A DNA stretch of 64,000 nt from Antitrichia curtipendula (GCA_951230915.1 OX579634.1:19742725-19806724); one strand, 5' to 3'. Shown: positions 26,720 through 39,800, counted from the first letter of the stretch. A program made the numbers and translations. The notes: generated by a model from the sequence alone, not told the origin.

Positions 26720-26943
26720 TAAGGTAGAACCACCCATTCCCGATCAGGGACCTAATTGCGATCAAATGTAAAGACCGTATTCATTTTAGAACTTAAATGT
26801 TCTTACACCATAGATAGCTTATGGTTTGTTGACCAAAACCATAAGCTATCTATGGTGTAAGAACATTTAAGTTCTAAAATGACTACGGTCTTTACATTTG
26901 ATCGCAGTTAGGTCCCTGATCGGGAATGGGTGGTTCTACCTTA
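26720..26943. mobile_element. 224-bp near-perfect palindromic MITE
   Basis: Starts TAAGGTAGAACCACCCATTC and ends GAATGGGTGGTTCTACCTTA; the two halves are complementary over more than 100 bases each, with only a few mismatches and a loop of roughly ten bases near 26832 (ttgttgacc). Transcription across it would give a long hairpin RNA. Confidence 0.85.
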
Positions 26944-27291
26944 TATATTTCTTTTGTGCACTTCTATGGCCTTGGAGGACAAAAAAATATTGTATACATC
27001 ATTCCCTTTGTTGAATTGAAGATTTAGAGTAAAAATTACATTTCTAGATCATTAGAAGATTTTTCAAGCCAAAAGAAGATTGTGAGTTACCAGGAGTTCC
27101 TCGACTACGGAGAACAATGCCAAATCAACCATCTAACGTGGTTGTGACTGAGTAATATTAGATCATATTTAATAATAAAAAACAAATAAATGAAAAATAT
27201 ATTTAATTATTTAAATATTTTGACATGTTCACAACCTAGGGAATAGGCTTGAAATGGCCCTTCCTTGGCCTCAAATCTCTTCTAATGCTTT

Positions 27292-28220
27292 TTAACCCCT
27301 ACATGCCAATTATATGTTGAACAAACAATTAAAATCCGGGTAGGTTTCTTTGAAGTTAATTTTGGTCAGATAGTCACAATATTTTGACACAAGGTGTGAG
27401 CATGCACCTTTTGGTAAGAATATAATTTTTCTTCCAATTGGGTGCCTTGATCAAAAGTTACACTTCCTTGAACTTTGGAGGCATCTTAGGCAATTTGGAT
27501 ATCTTTTGCAAAGAAACTCATCAACTTTTGAAATTTGGCATGTATGAAACTAATAAAATATGGCATACAATTGTCCACAAAAATATAGTTATCAAAGAGG
27601 AGTCAAACTTTGTAGTTATGTTTGGGCGGGTGTTTTAAGAAAAAAAATTTGACTTCAAGCTCTATTATCTTACAATCAGCAAAGTCAATGTTCTTGAAAT
27701 TTTTCTCACATATTCCAAATTTTTGTCTCTAACTTTATGCCATTTAGATTTCAAATAAATCTTTTGTCATTGGACAAGAAATCATCAAAAAATGACTAGT
27801 GTATTGCCAATTCACTTAACATCCTTACATTCCAAGGGGATTTAGAATAAGTTAGACATCTCAATTGCGTATGAAATTTTTCATGGATAAACCTAACATC
27901 ATATACTACTCATGAATGTTAAAAAATCTGCATTTTGGTGTAAAGCAAAGATTTTACTCCAAGAGGACATAAAGCCTCTGACCTTGATTTGCAAGAATGA
28001 AAAAAGAGTGTTTTTTTCTCACTTCAAACGTTATAATCTTTCAATCCATACTGTCAAATGGTCTAAATTTTTTCCATCTACTGCCTTATTTGTTTAATAT
28101 ACTTTTGTACAATTGGAATTTAAAAAATAATTTTTAATTTTTTAATTTGGACAATGCATCAAAAATTGACAATTTTGAACTTTACCTCTTCAAAAACATC
28201 CTCTAGTCTTTAGGGGTTAA
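27292..28220. mobile_element. TTAACCCC-ended inverted-repeat element, 929 bp
   Basis: Begins TTAACCCCTACATG and ends CTTTAGGGGTTAA. No ORF of note inside and AT-rich throughout. Same ends as 18053-19014. Boundary support is the end motif only. Confidence 0.45.
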
Positions 28221-29634
28221 GATAGAAGCTCTTATTAGCTTAAAACTTGTTCTTTAGACCTCATACTTATAATGTATACAAACACCTTATAAAAATTTAA
28301 TATTACAATGTATAGAATACATTATAGGTCTTTTGGATTGTACTTTGGAGTCTGAAATAAAATCAAAGGTTTGTAAAAAAGATGCCTTTGATTGTCCAAA
28401 AAATTAGAATTTGACATTTTCTAACAACCTGACATTTTAACAACCCCATAGTAGAAGGATATTGTGTTCTACTAAAAATATTGGTTGCATAGTATTAGCA
28501 TGCACATTCAATATCTTGTGAGTTTTTTTTTTCTACAAAATTATGGGAGAATCAATGCAAATATTTAGGCATAAAAAAATGACAAGGTTAAAAAGATATG
28601 GGATAATATTAGATTCTGTATTCATATTTGTAACCGCATTCCAATATATCCAAACATGTTTACCAATATCCATGTATCTATACGTATTCAAAGCATGGCC
28701 ATCCAAGCACACCCTCAACCCCTCTTGAAGGGCCTTTCTACAAAATAGTGCTCTATCGTTATTTTCCCCAAATAAACTTAAACTTCATGCTCTTCAAAAC
28801 ATGTCTTGACCGTTCAACAGTAGAGGAAAATCCCTTTTTCAAACTTGGTCTAAGCACAACAACAAGTACCAATAGAACACCAATAGTTGTCACATGGTCG
28901 AAGATAGGGGGATGTACAAGTACTCAAGGTCTAATAAAGGGAGTGACAAAGCGGAGTCCGGATAGCGGACCTCCACAATGCAAGAAGATGGAGGACATTG
29001 GATAACAATGGACCTGGGCCCCTTGAAGTGCCTTTGGAACCCCCTCTATGACATGAGTTATGACATACCTAAGTATTCATGCTCTTATATATCGTATCAA
29101 ACTGACACGTGAGATCAAAACATGGGCCACACAAGAAAATCTTTTATATGTAATTGCTATTCTAAATCTATATCTATAGAAGATCTTACGTTCTAAATAT
29201 TGGAGGAAGTCGTCAAATATATGCCTTGCTCGTAGTTTAGAAATGAAATCAATGCTTCATTAGGGTTAAATATGAAATTCGAATTGTTTATGATAATGAA
29301 AAAATAAAATAAAATAATTTCAGCAGAAAAATTGAAGGAGTCTCATTCTTTTATTTATTTATATTTTTAACACAAAATGAAACGGAATAGGGGTCTCATT
29401 TCTCAAAGGACAAAAGAATCATTTTGAATGTGCCTATTGCCCAAAAGCTGGGTAGTAATGCATGTGGTGTCTGGCAGTGATAGGGCTTTAACTTAGTGGA
29501 CCCCAAAGAGAGAGACATAATCCAAACATCAATACCTTGACTTATTCCTCAGACTCCAGCGGGTTCTGTCCTCTGCAGCAAAAGGGCACACGCAACACCC
29601 GGCTTACTATTTGGGGGTGCAGGTGCATTTTCAA
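28221..29634. other. Intergenic DNA, no gene seen
   Basis: AT-rich up to about 28730; 28740-29030 and 29500-29630 are less biased but frames are short and unrecognised. Confidence 0.5.
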
Positions 29635-30098
29635 TAAGAGCATCTCCAACGCAAAGACCGGAACAGGGACAGTATGTATGGAGGCCAACCTCATTCCATT
29701 CCAGCGACTTTTAAAAAAGGATCAAAATTAACCCAATGTAATGCAAAGTCAGCAATCCTCAAATGGACTTTTCCGCATTATGAAAAGAAGGAGAGGAAAA
29801 AGATTCTACATGAAGAAAAAGAAGATCTTTCATGCAAAAAAGGGGAGTTTCAATTTCATGGCATGAATAATAACAAAAGCTTGAATGAAAAGGTATGACA
29901 ATTATGCCACTTTCCTATTGCGAGCCAACATGCAAGCTCTTCATGTTTTGCCAAATTGTCGGGTCAGTGATGGAAAAATGGTGGGTCCGGGAATTAAGAG
30001 AGGCCAATGTTGGTTGCATTGAGATATGTTTTTTTGAGTGGCCCCGTCATTATGCCGTTGGCGTGTTGGTTTTACCGGTTGGATTGGAGCTGCTCTTA
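29635..30098. mobile_element. Candidate 464-bp inverted-repeat element
   Basis: Starts TAAGAGCATCTCCAACGC and ends TTGGAGCTGCTCTTA, inverted repeats of about 15 bases with one mismatch; further in, CCGG occurs near both ends (gaccgg; accggtt). The end motif GAGCATCTCCAA resembles ends of several plant MITE groups. No clear target duplication beyond TA. Confidence 0.5.
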
Positions 30099-30111
30099 GG
30101 GTCCTTTGATT

Positions 30112-30592
30112 TAAGGTAGGTACACTCCAAATTGCACCTTGCCTAAACCTGCCATCATCACTCGGTGTAGACCTCCCAAACTAATGTCTACGTATGTTGA
30201 AGAAACGGTTCTAGAGCATCTATTTCAAAAAACAGTTTGATCTTTTGTAATCCTTGCATATGTTATCCATATGTTGTGTCCATATCGTATAACTCTTGGA
30301 TTTGAACCTCTTTTCACTTACCAACAATAAAATATGAAAAATTGACTAGTCTAATAATAATAACTAAATTAAATAGGGATTTTAAGGGGATCCATACTAA
30401 TTAATCGAAATTATACACTATATAATTATCTACCTTTGCTGTACATCAATTCTTATTGAAGTGTCCGAAGGTTGTCCATCATGTTTCAAACATCTACAAT
30501 TTCCTACAATAAGTCCCTTGCATTTTTTGGTCCCCTTAATATCCCTATTCAATGTATGTACGATAGTAAAAAGTGTTAGGGTAGCCACCTTA
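30112..30592. mobile_element. TAAGGT-ended element, 481 bp, sibling of 31397-31660
   Basis: Starts TAAGGTAGGTACACTCCAAA and ends GGGTAGCCACCTTA. The first 260 bases align with 31397-31660 in direct orientation through shared motifs (tttcacttaccaacaa; gtctaataatag/a). The right ~200 bases have no counterpart in the sibling, so this copy carries extra sequence or a later insertion. Confidence 0.6.
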
Positions 30593-30948
30593 GCTCCCAT
30601 ATTGTTGTAAGGAATATAATCCAAGACTTATTGTAATAAACCTTGCCAGAAGAAGAATTAGAGCTACATCCCCTTTTTGAATTCAACTTAGATTATGTTT
30701 GCACTTGGTGCCAATTAGGGGTGATGTTTGCAATGTGGATCAGATCTAGAAGTAGGTCTAAATTTGTTCCTAAGATTCTCAGTAACAACACTCACTTTAA
30801 CACCAAGTGAGAACATATCTTAAATAAATTTGTTGATGTTAGGTCCAACACCAATCCCAACTGTACAATTATTGAGATTCTTGACAACTAAGGGAGTAAA
30901 AAATGCACTCCTGTTGTCCTAACTTCTTCCTAAAGAGGTGAGAAGTTG

Positions 30949-31328
30949 TAAGGTAGCCGACCTCATTCCAACCAGGGACCTATTTTCGTTATAGAGGTTA
31001 TTCTCTTTCCAATTAGTAGGAGAAAAGCAGTGATTAATTATGGCACATTCCCAATGCAATCGTGGCGCATTATGATTGACTGCAATCTTGGTTGATTTTG
31101 CAATCAACTCATGGTTGGAAATGGGAAGACCTATGTGACAAGAATAGGTCAAACAAAATCCTCAACTAAAAAATTCAGAATAATTATGTTTTGAGAAATA
31201 AAATCTTGAAAAAATATTCAATCCTTCTAAACTCTATTTCTGTACATAGGAAAATTTCTCCACTGAATCAATCTGTGCTCCAAATATGTGTAATTGCTTA
31301 TTTGGTCGGAATGAGGTCGGCTACCTTA
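30949..31328. mobile_element. TAAGGT-ended MITE, 380 bp
   Basis: Inverted repeats TAAGGTAGCCGACCTCATTC and GAATGAGGTCGGCTACCTTA (about 25 bases with one mismatch). The interior matches that of 32339-32850 (gtggcgcattatgattg; gggaag.cctat; tttgagaaataaaa), so these two are copies of one family with diverged ends. Confidence 0.75.
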
Positions 31329-31396
31329 AGTGTGATTATTGATTATTGACCCAAGTCTTAAGATCACAGGTTTTAGAAGAGAATAACTCCATGGCA

Positions 31397-31660
31397 TAAG
31401 GTAGGTACACCCAAATGTGCCATTGACTCTTTACTCTGTGTACATCTCCAAAATCAATTCTGTACCTATGTGGAAGAAACCATTTTAGAACCAAACTTTG
31501 TTCCTTGATAACTTTTGCATACAATATCCAAATGCCACATTCTCTGATGCGTTGGAACATCCTTTCACTTACCAACAAGAACATATGAAAATTTGATCAG
31601 TCTAATAATAGTAACTAGTCTCAGTAGCAAAAAGTGGTGGTTTTGGGTGTACCCACCTTA
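31397..31660. mobile_element. TAAGGT-ended MITE, 264 bp
   Basis: Starts TAAGGTAGGTACACCCAAA and ends TTTGGGTGTACCCACCTTA. Same family as 30112-30592. Confidence 0.75.
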
Positions 31661-31818
31661 TGTGCACATGTGGTACAAGGTATTCCAAATGCTGAAACTG
31701 CAAATGATATGGAAGCCACCCCCCTCTGCTGAACTGAACTGGGGAATTACGTGGCACTGTCTGCTAGAATGAATTATTGAAAACTGTATCAATTAATTTG
31801 TTTGATAAGTTACAACAA

Positions 31819-32315
31819 CTGGGTGGCTGGGTGGACCACCGCCCTCCGTCATCCCCGAGGGAAAACTCTGATTTTTTTAATTTGTTGCTCATGATAAAAT
31901 TTGCAAATTTGGAATTCATATTTGCAAGCAGAGGCCCTATTTTCTGTAGAAAAGGTGTAGAAGATAAATTAATTGAGCACAACATAAGGGGCTTTTCAAT
32001 TATTTTTCATGCCCCCATGGAAGATTGGGGTGAATTGTCCCCCTCGCTCAACCCCTCTAAGTCATTCCAGGGGTGCAAGTAAATAAAAAAATCCCCCTAT
32101 TTTGTACTTGATTAATTTACCTTATACATCTCTCCTAGATAATTTTGGGGCTCTTATTGCAAATATGAATTCAAAATTTGCAAATTTTATGATGCATGGA
32201 AAATAAAAAATTTCAGCATTTTTCCGAGGGGCCGAGCGAGGGGGTCATTTCCCCCCGCCCCCTTGGGATGATTTTCGGAGACAAGCAAGGAGGTCGGTTC
32301 ACCCCAACCAACTAG
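31819..32315. mobile_element. Foldback element, about 500 bp
   Basis: Arms of about 200-240 bases run inward from a GGGTGG.TGGGGTG-type end at 31819 and its complement ending near 32315. Matching inner segments include aaatttgcaaatttgg/attcatatttgcaa on the left and their complement at 32160-32195. Arms have diverged more than in 20119-20695, suggesting greater age. Adjacent to the next MITE. Confidence 0.6.
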
Positions 32316-32338
32316 GTGATGAGGAGCGTGATATAAAT

Positions 32339-32850
32339 TAAGGAAGGCAACCCATTCATGATCACCCACATTCTGGTAGTGTAGGGTGGTATAATTATGT
32401 GCAAGAGGTGATTAGAAGACGTTAATTATGGTATGGTTCCCAAGATAATTGTGGCGCATTATGATTGGCTACAAGACTCTCAATATCCTTGGTGGATTTT
32501 GCAACCAACCCTTGGTCAGAAATGGGAAGGTCTATATGACCAATATGCGTGGAACATAATCTTCAACTAAAAAGTTCATAGTAATTGTACTTTGAGAAAT
32601 AAAAATCTAAATAATTATGAAAACCTTATGAATTCTATTTATGCACATGGACAAATTTGACCAGTATGTGTGGAACATAATCTTTAGCTAAATTTTTTAT
32701 AGTAATTATACTTTGGCAAATAAAAATCTGAATAATTATGAAAACCTTATAAACTCTATTTATGCACATGGAAAGTTTTCCCTCTAATGAAACCTGCCTT
32801 GTAGATATGTGTATTTGCCTAAGTGGTTAGAAATGGGTTGCCTCCCCTAC
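32339..32850. mobile_element. TAAGGA-ended MITE, 512 bp, with internal tandem duplication
   Basis: Starts TAAGGAAGGCAACCCATTC and ends GAAATGGGTTGCCTCCCCTA. The interior is homologous to 30949-31328. A segment of about 120 bases is duplicated in tandem (32534-32653 and 32654-32773; shared motif tggaacataatctt), accounting for most of the size difference. Confidence 0.65.
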
Positions 32851-33784
32851 TCTACCCATTTCCATCAGTGTAACTGATGTTCAAAACAAAGAAAACTAAA
32901 CATAGGGACAATTTGATGGGGGTCCTATCCTAATCTAGCCCAACCCTTTGGCTAATAAGGGTCGAGACCTCAAGCTCTCCCTAGAACTATGGCAAGCTCT
33001 TCATTTTGCATCCTATATTACGCATGGATTATAAACACCATAATCCCCGCTAAGAAATGTCCCATTCATTTTGTAGAAGGATTATTTTCCGTAATCCCTT
33101 CCCTGGTGATTATAGATTTTTCATTCATCAATCACATATTTCATCCATTTCTAAACGGATGTTTCTGTTGGACAATCATTGAGACGGAGGGAATCCTAAA
33201 AATAAATAGATATTCCTTGTTGGGCTTTTTGCCCTCCTCGTTAGCTTGTTTATTTTAAAAATTCCCTCAATCTTGGTGATTGCCATATACCAATTTCTTT
33301 ACTTGGGCCCAAAATTTAACATGTAAAGTATAGCCATTCCGTGATGCGGAAAAACTGGTCTGCCTCTCAATGTCAAGGCTTTGAGTCCAATTCATGGCCC
33401 AATTCAAGGGTTTAAGTGATCATACTGGCTGATTTTGGCGATCTTGAAATGGGATCAACAATTTGTTCCTAAATAAATGTGAAGTAGCCCTTGTTCACAA
33501 TTATGAAGAGCAATGCATACACAGCAAGGAAGTATGCTGTCCATAGAACAAGGAAAAAAAACCTGAAAGGGAAGCTCATGGAAGAATGGGGGCAAAAGCA
33601 CATGGTAGGTGGTTGTATGGTGGGTATGGTCCGGTCAGCGCGGTCAGCTGCTCGTGGCCCCCGTTTGAGATTTCCAGGGGAAGCGGTCAGCGTGGGTGAG
33701 CCACGACTGGCTATAGCCCGTCTTCGGCATCGTGGACCGGGCAACCCCCGTGATACCTAGGTGCGAGGGAGGGTATACAGAGGG

Positions 33785-33792
33785 TATATAGA
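33785..33792 (+). promoter_or_regulatory. Candidate TATA box for the TRP-like gene
   Basis: TATATAGA stands at the sharp change from AT-rich to GC-rich DNA, just before a pyrimidine-rich stretch (about 33940-34000) typical of plant 5' leaders. Initiation would be expected near 33815-33825. No transcript evidence is available. Confidence 0.3.
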
Positions 33793-33819
33793 GGGTATGG
33801 CTGCCGGCCAGGCATACCG

Positions 33820-36805
33820 GGCCACCGGGTCACCGGTCGACCGGGTGGAGGCGGTGGAATTGTACTGGGGTTTGTTTGTTTCGTCGCCCTGACACGGTTT
33901 CTGGTTCGCTGGCCTGCCTTCTCGCGGGGCTCTCATCAAGCGCTCTGTGTCTCTCTTCTCCCCCAAACCTCCGTTGCCGATTCTCCAATTTCTTCACTCC
34001 AGACAGAATTAGCGTGCGCGCGGATTGGCGCCTTTCAATTGACGCCAGCGTGAGCTTCCGATCGGCGTATTGTCATCCTGGTTTGACCCTGCATCGCGTA
34101 ACCCTTGGCGTGGTGAAGGTGGGAATTGCTGCCTGGCGTTGTGCGGAATTTCGTTTGGTTCGTGCTTTTGATTTGCTGGGAAGGGTTGATGAGCGGGCGA
34201 CGGGACTGGGAGAGTACGAAGGGATCGTGGAGATAACGTGTTAATTGTAGATGAGTCACTTGGTTGGCGCGGTGGTGGTGTGCTGTGCGTGATTTTTGCC
34301 TTTAATACATGTGTTGAGAGAGTTTAGACTTTTTGGTGAGAGTCTCGGCTTCGTGTGATTGATGAGATTATGAGGTGGTTGTGCTGGGATTGGGACAGAG
34401 AGGTTTATGATCGGGTTTTAGTTGGAAGGTTTTTTTTTCTTTTCACCGACTACCGATTAGATATGCATTGGTGAGTTTGTTGCCAAGACAGAGGTTTCAT
34501 TCTACTTCTTCTCTCCTGCCTCAACCGCTGCATTCCTGAGTCTTACTTTCTTGAATGCTTTGTTGTTGACCTCTCGAGCCATTCCAGGCCCTGTGTGTTG
34601 TGTCCACAAGGACGGTAAACTGACGCCTGAACCGGTGGTTGTGAGGGAGTTTGACTCAGTTGCAACGTGAGAAAACCTGACCATGATTTTTAAGGTTTAT
34701 GATTCGGCTTCGTTGTGACATGTCATGGCCGTTTCCTCCAGCTTTTCTTGGCACTTGCTTCTTTAATTGACAATAAAGACGCTTTCACTGACCGATTATG
34801 CGGATTGACACTCTGCAGGCGAAGAATTTCGTCTCTGTCCCGACTTGGTTTGATGTCGGTTTCTTCTGCTATTGCAAGGTCTGAACTGTTGATGAGGTCG
34901 TGCGAGACCGGTGAAATGTCTTTGTGTATATTCGAGTGGCACTGTCTTGCCAAACCTCCTGGTCGAAGCCGGACTCTCCAGATCTACCTGTATGTTGGTT
35001 CTTATTGGAGAAATTGGAATACGTTCGACAGTTTTTTGGTGCATCCGAGGCAATTGTCCTGATTTGGTCGAATTTGGCGTAGCGATGATTCTAGTGAATA
35101 CTTGCGTTTAGTTTTGGCTATTCGGCAGAGACTCTGCGGCCTTGTTCCGACGCACCGATGAGAGCAGTTCTCCCCTGTCCGGTTTCGACAAAGCCACTCG
35201 CTTGCTATTGGAATGTGAATGAAGCTGCACAGAGTTGACGTACTGCCGACGTTTTAGATCTCTGCGAGGCTTCGGGACGAGCGCGAAGCCACGGTGAGCA
35301 CCGTTCGAAATTGGACGATACGCGTTGGTTGTCCTCGTCTTGAAGGCCAACAGCGTTTTGCTGAGCATCTTCAGCGTGTCGGATGTGTTCGTCAAACGAC
35401 ACTTATGGCGCTTACGGTATCGGTGCTCTCGTTTAGAGAAGCAGAGGACCGCCGCATTGGTTTCTCAAAGCCCGCTTGATGGAGACGGTTGCTTAACGAG
35501 ATGGCCTAGGTTTCACGGAGGTTTTGACGAAGGGTTGACGGGGATTCGGGTTTTTTATTTGAAGGTTTACCGTGTAACGCCTCCCCAGATCTGTCCGCTT
35601 TCCTGTATGTTAGCGCGCGCGCAGTGTATTTGCAAGGCGTTCTCGCTCCGTCTGGCGCATTGAGAAGGCTCAGTTGCAGAGGCTCATGGTTTTATATTGG
35701 TCCCGCTCGGAGTGATGAAGCTTGGCCTGGGGTTAGTTCGTGTCGGGGGTTTAGTGTTAATGTCTCTGCTTAAAGGCAGAGGCGTGCAAGCGTTTCGGAA
35801 CAATCTGTTTCGGTCCATTGCTGATTGGTGCTATACTGCGATGGCTTCTCATCCGCGAAAGTGATCGTGCTCGGTCGCGACCATCGTACATGGTTTGTGA
35901 GAGCGACCCTGAGATGACCACAGCCGTCCTTTCCTTGCTCACCCCTGAATGACCGTGGACGATTCTATGTTGACATGCTCCAAATGCTTCGATTTCTGAG
36001 TAGAAGCTTGTGTCCATACGATATGACTTCCCAAGAACCTTTCACCACTCTTTCTCCATCTTAGCAAATCACCTATGACGTAGCAAGGACCACCGCGTAG
36101 TCCTGGACCGCTGAGAGTAGATCTCGGCATCAATGTTCGAATTTGACCGACTGCTTAACCGTACACATGATTCCTCACGACCCTTTCTCCTCCCTTTCCA
36201 CCCTTGCAATATGAAAGGACCGGAGTTTTTCCGCGAAGTCTCCTCATCGGTGGTTGTGCGAGGGTTTCGGGATTGGTTCTGGGAGATCCCTTGTTGAGAC
36301 CGGACGTGCAGACGTCCAGAGCAAGACAGTCGCAGGCTTCTTTGCCAATCTGGTGCGTGCGTTGCTCCGGCAGCATAGAGCCGGATTCTCAGCGATCGTG
36401 TGAGGATGGTCCGAGGTCGAGTGACTCGAGTTTGAGAACTATCCGAAATCCCTTACCCGATGCGTGAGGCGGTGGTCCCGTTCAGAGACGGATGCGTTCC
36501 TTTTTTTTTTCCCTTTTTTTTCCCTTTTCATATTTTGTATGTTGCGTTCAGGATTTTTACGGTTAGGAAGTATTTTTGTTGTGTGACGGTCACAGGCGTT
36601 TTTTCAGGGGAGTCACGGTTGGTGTGGGAGAACTGCTTGCGTAGCTAATGCCTTCGGTGTTTGTGAATGTGCAGAATTTGGATTTGGATCATCTCATGCT
36701 ACATTTGGTAGAGAAGATCGCGCGGGACGACGTTGAATTCTTAGTTCGGCTACACGAGCGGAACATGTTGTGAGTGGCTTGCATGCAGTGGTAATGTGAG
36801 CAAGG
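33820..36805 (+). other. Probable 5' leader region (UTR exons and introns) of the TRP-like gene
   Basis: This GC-richer stretch has no convincing coding frame on either strand; the open frames are short and unrelated. It is contiguous with the coding exons and shares their composition. A CAG at 36787 just before the start codon could be an acceptor for a UTR intron. Exact UTR exons cannot be set without transcripts. It could also hold a separate non-coding gene. Confidence 0.4.
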
Positions 36806-39800
36806 ATGGAGGCTCGAACGCGAAGAGTTAGTGGTGGTTTTCCGGGGTATGACGGACCTGCGTTGCCCCGGGCTATGCGATCCCATCGGGTACGATGTGC
36901 GGTTGACATGGATGATCAGTGAATGGTAGTCTTTTCTTGTTTTTTTTTCAGTTCTTTGGAGCGCGCCTTGTCCCCCTTGCAGTTCTGACACATTTGGATT
37001 GAATACCAGGGTCGAGGAGGTGATGCTGCGAAGCGTCAAGGCAACAACCGGTCTGGCACCGGAGTGTTCGAACTGCTTGCCACGGTGGCGGGCCAGATAC
37101 TGCAAGATGCGGGAAGCGAAGATCCGAACAAAAGCAAGCAGACTCAGCAGGAGGCTTCGAAAGAGAAGTCTCAGTCTGATTTGGATTCCCAAGTGACGAG
37201 TCTTGGGAGCGTGAGGGACTTCACATCTGTAGATAAGCCTCATTCAGATGGCAAGTCTCCGTCGGAGGGGGACGATCAGATGAACTTGAGCGCAATCGAA
37301 GACGTCTTTGTTCAGGGCAGCAAGGGCCTGGAGAGCGTGAAGTGTGGGGTGCGGACTCCATCACAGGAAGAGGAGCGGAAAAGCTTTGTAAAGGATGTCT
37401 CAGCGAGCGAAGGCAATGTTGCACTTGTACATACGAATGCCTCGTCGCCGGAAGAGCAGGTAATGTTGTGACGACGTTTTTCTTTTCGATCTCGGAATCG
37501 TTTGCCTGTTTGTTACTTGAGTTTCCCCTGTTCCGTTCACCTCTGCCATAAGTTTCTCTTTTCCACTGCTGCCATGGTACCTCGTTGCCGTATCGAGTGC
37601 ACAGCCCGCAGACTTTCTGTTCCCTTCACGTCACATGAGATCCCCATGTTTTCACATGTGGTGACATCCGAGTGTGCCGGTCTATCATGAGAGTTCGATA
37701 CTTGCACAGTGCATCCTGAGTTTCGTGAACTATGTGCTGGATTGGGCCCTGTCCATGTGTCCTCACATAGGAGTGGGAAATTTCTTGCAGGTTGTGCCAC
37801 CTCTGTGCGATAGCGACATGTCAACCACACTGGCCGGACACTGTGCGGGCTCTCCTTGTTTCGAGATCAAGGAGATGATGCCTGTTACGGAAACGGTTTT
37901 GGGAATTGCGGAGGTAGAGCAATGCCGCGTGAATAAGGTTGATAAACCTCCGACGATGGAAGGGTCGGTCTCAGGGACGACAGTGGAGGTAACGAGGCAA
38001 GCAGCTGTGGAGATTGTTGAAGAAACCCCTTGCAGCGAGACGATTGTGGACGCGGTAGTGATCGCAACCGACAAGTCATCAGAATCTGATAAGGGCTCCT
38101 GCAAGCTGGTGGGCGAGTCGGAGGCGAAGATGGAGTGTTCCCTGTCGTTGGACGACGCAGAGGCCGGATCTGGGCTAGTGCAGGAGGGCCCTTACCAGGC
38201 TTCGAAGAACTCAGCGAACTCCACCCCGGAGATTCACATGCAGTGTAAGATGTCGGAGAGCGGGGAATACGGTGAATCGGCGGAGGCGATAGTCGAAGGA
38301 GCAGAGGCCATGGGGGAGGATTCGGCGAGCATGGAAGTGGAGGATAAAAGCGTGGTCGCGTCGGGAAAGAATCGAGCCGCCGCCGCGTCTTCTGCAACTA
38401 TTCATGTCGCTACCCCTGGTTTAGGGGAAGGTCGCAGCACGAGGCCTATGGTGAAGAGGGTGATGAGTGGAGGGATGGACGGGAAGTTCTACAAGAGGGA
38501 ACATGTCCACCGTTCGTCTCAGCGCCTTCATCCCGAGATAATGACGAAGAAACTAGAGTCGTACAGCAGGAACTTGAAGGTTCGGAGGGCCGTGAAGGTT
38601 GGTAAGCGCAACCACGTGGCTGTGACTCGGACGAAGCGCCAACATGCAGAAATGGAATCGACGGATTCAGGTTCTAGCGAAGGTAGCAACCCCGTTTGTT
38701 TCATTTTTCTTCTATCCGCTGTGTGGATGTTGCTGCGGTCCCTGAACATGCAATCTTGCTCGTCCGAGAAGGATGGGTGGACGGGCTAGAGGGATGTGGT
38801 TATTTATTTATTTGAACCCGTCCCCCTCGTGCAAAGGATTTGGTGTGCATGTGGGCTGGCACTGTGGAGGCGGCCTCGTGGTTTCCATGAGGTTGAGAAG
38901 CAGTTTGCGGAGTTGGGCCGGTTGTCGGGAAGGGTTTGGTTGAGTCCTGCTGACTGTTGGTGCTGGACTTCTATGAGGCTTGCGTACAGCAAGCTAAGGA
39001 GCTCTGTATTCAACTGTGTTGTGACATGTTGCAGACTCGAGGTACGAAAAGAAGTCGTTTTTCAGTGGTATCGCTGCTTACACGCGGCAGCGGACGACGC
39101 GAGGACTGCCCAACAAGAGAAAGAAGATGGCCGATGGTAGCTCCAAAACTGCTCCAGATTTGCATTTGAACACGAGTGATCTTGTGGAGCTAGAATACGA
39201 GTGTGTAGATGGTGAGCCTCCTGCGGCTGCAGCCAAGCTACGCAGTGGTATGTTTGCCTTTGTTTCAGCTTTAGTGTATGTGTCTGTGCCGTGTTCGGAA
39301 GGTGGTGGTAATTTAGTCGAGTTGTCTTGCAACAATGTGCAAAGACTCTGGTGAGTACGAAGTGAAGTGAGGAGACATAGTTGGACGTTATGCCCGGTGC
39401 TCCTGAATTTGATGATGGCGCATCGCGGCGGTTGGCGGTATTGATGAGGAGGCTCGTTTATGGTGGTCGCTCCGGTTTGGTGCATACTTGTGAGGAGGCC
39501 CGGTTTGTTGGAGTAGGGTGCAGGAATTGATGTGATGCGTTCTCGCGTGGTTGAGTTGTTTTTGCGGCTTGTCATTGACTGGGTGGAGGGCGGCGTAAAA
39601 CTGACGGGATATGTGTGTTGGTGCAGCCAAAGCAGCTAGCGTGGCGTCTTCTCCAACTGCCAGGACGGCTCGACTGGCCTCAAAGAAGTCCCTGGAACCG
39701 CATGGTATGGTGACGAACAACTGAGCTGCGTATAATTTCAGCGTGTTTCGGATGTGAGGGTGGGGCTTGAACAAGCGTCAGTGAGCGCAGGCAGAGCTAA

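Noticed and set aside
18053..28220. Telomere-like CCCTAAA motifs
   Set aside because: Only single TTAACCCCTA copies occur at element ends; there is no tandem telomere array.
34035..36376. Many frames of 60-120 codons on both strands in the GC-rich leader
   Set aside because: High GC lowers stop frequency; none has recognisable sequence, and they conflict in strand and phase.
37885..38397. 170-codon minus-strand frame within TRP exon 3
   Set aside because: Shadow of the plus-strand coding exon; Pro/Ser-rich composition follows from the codon use of the sense strand.
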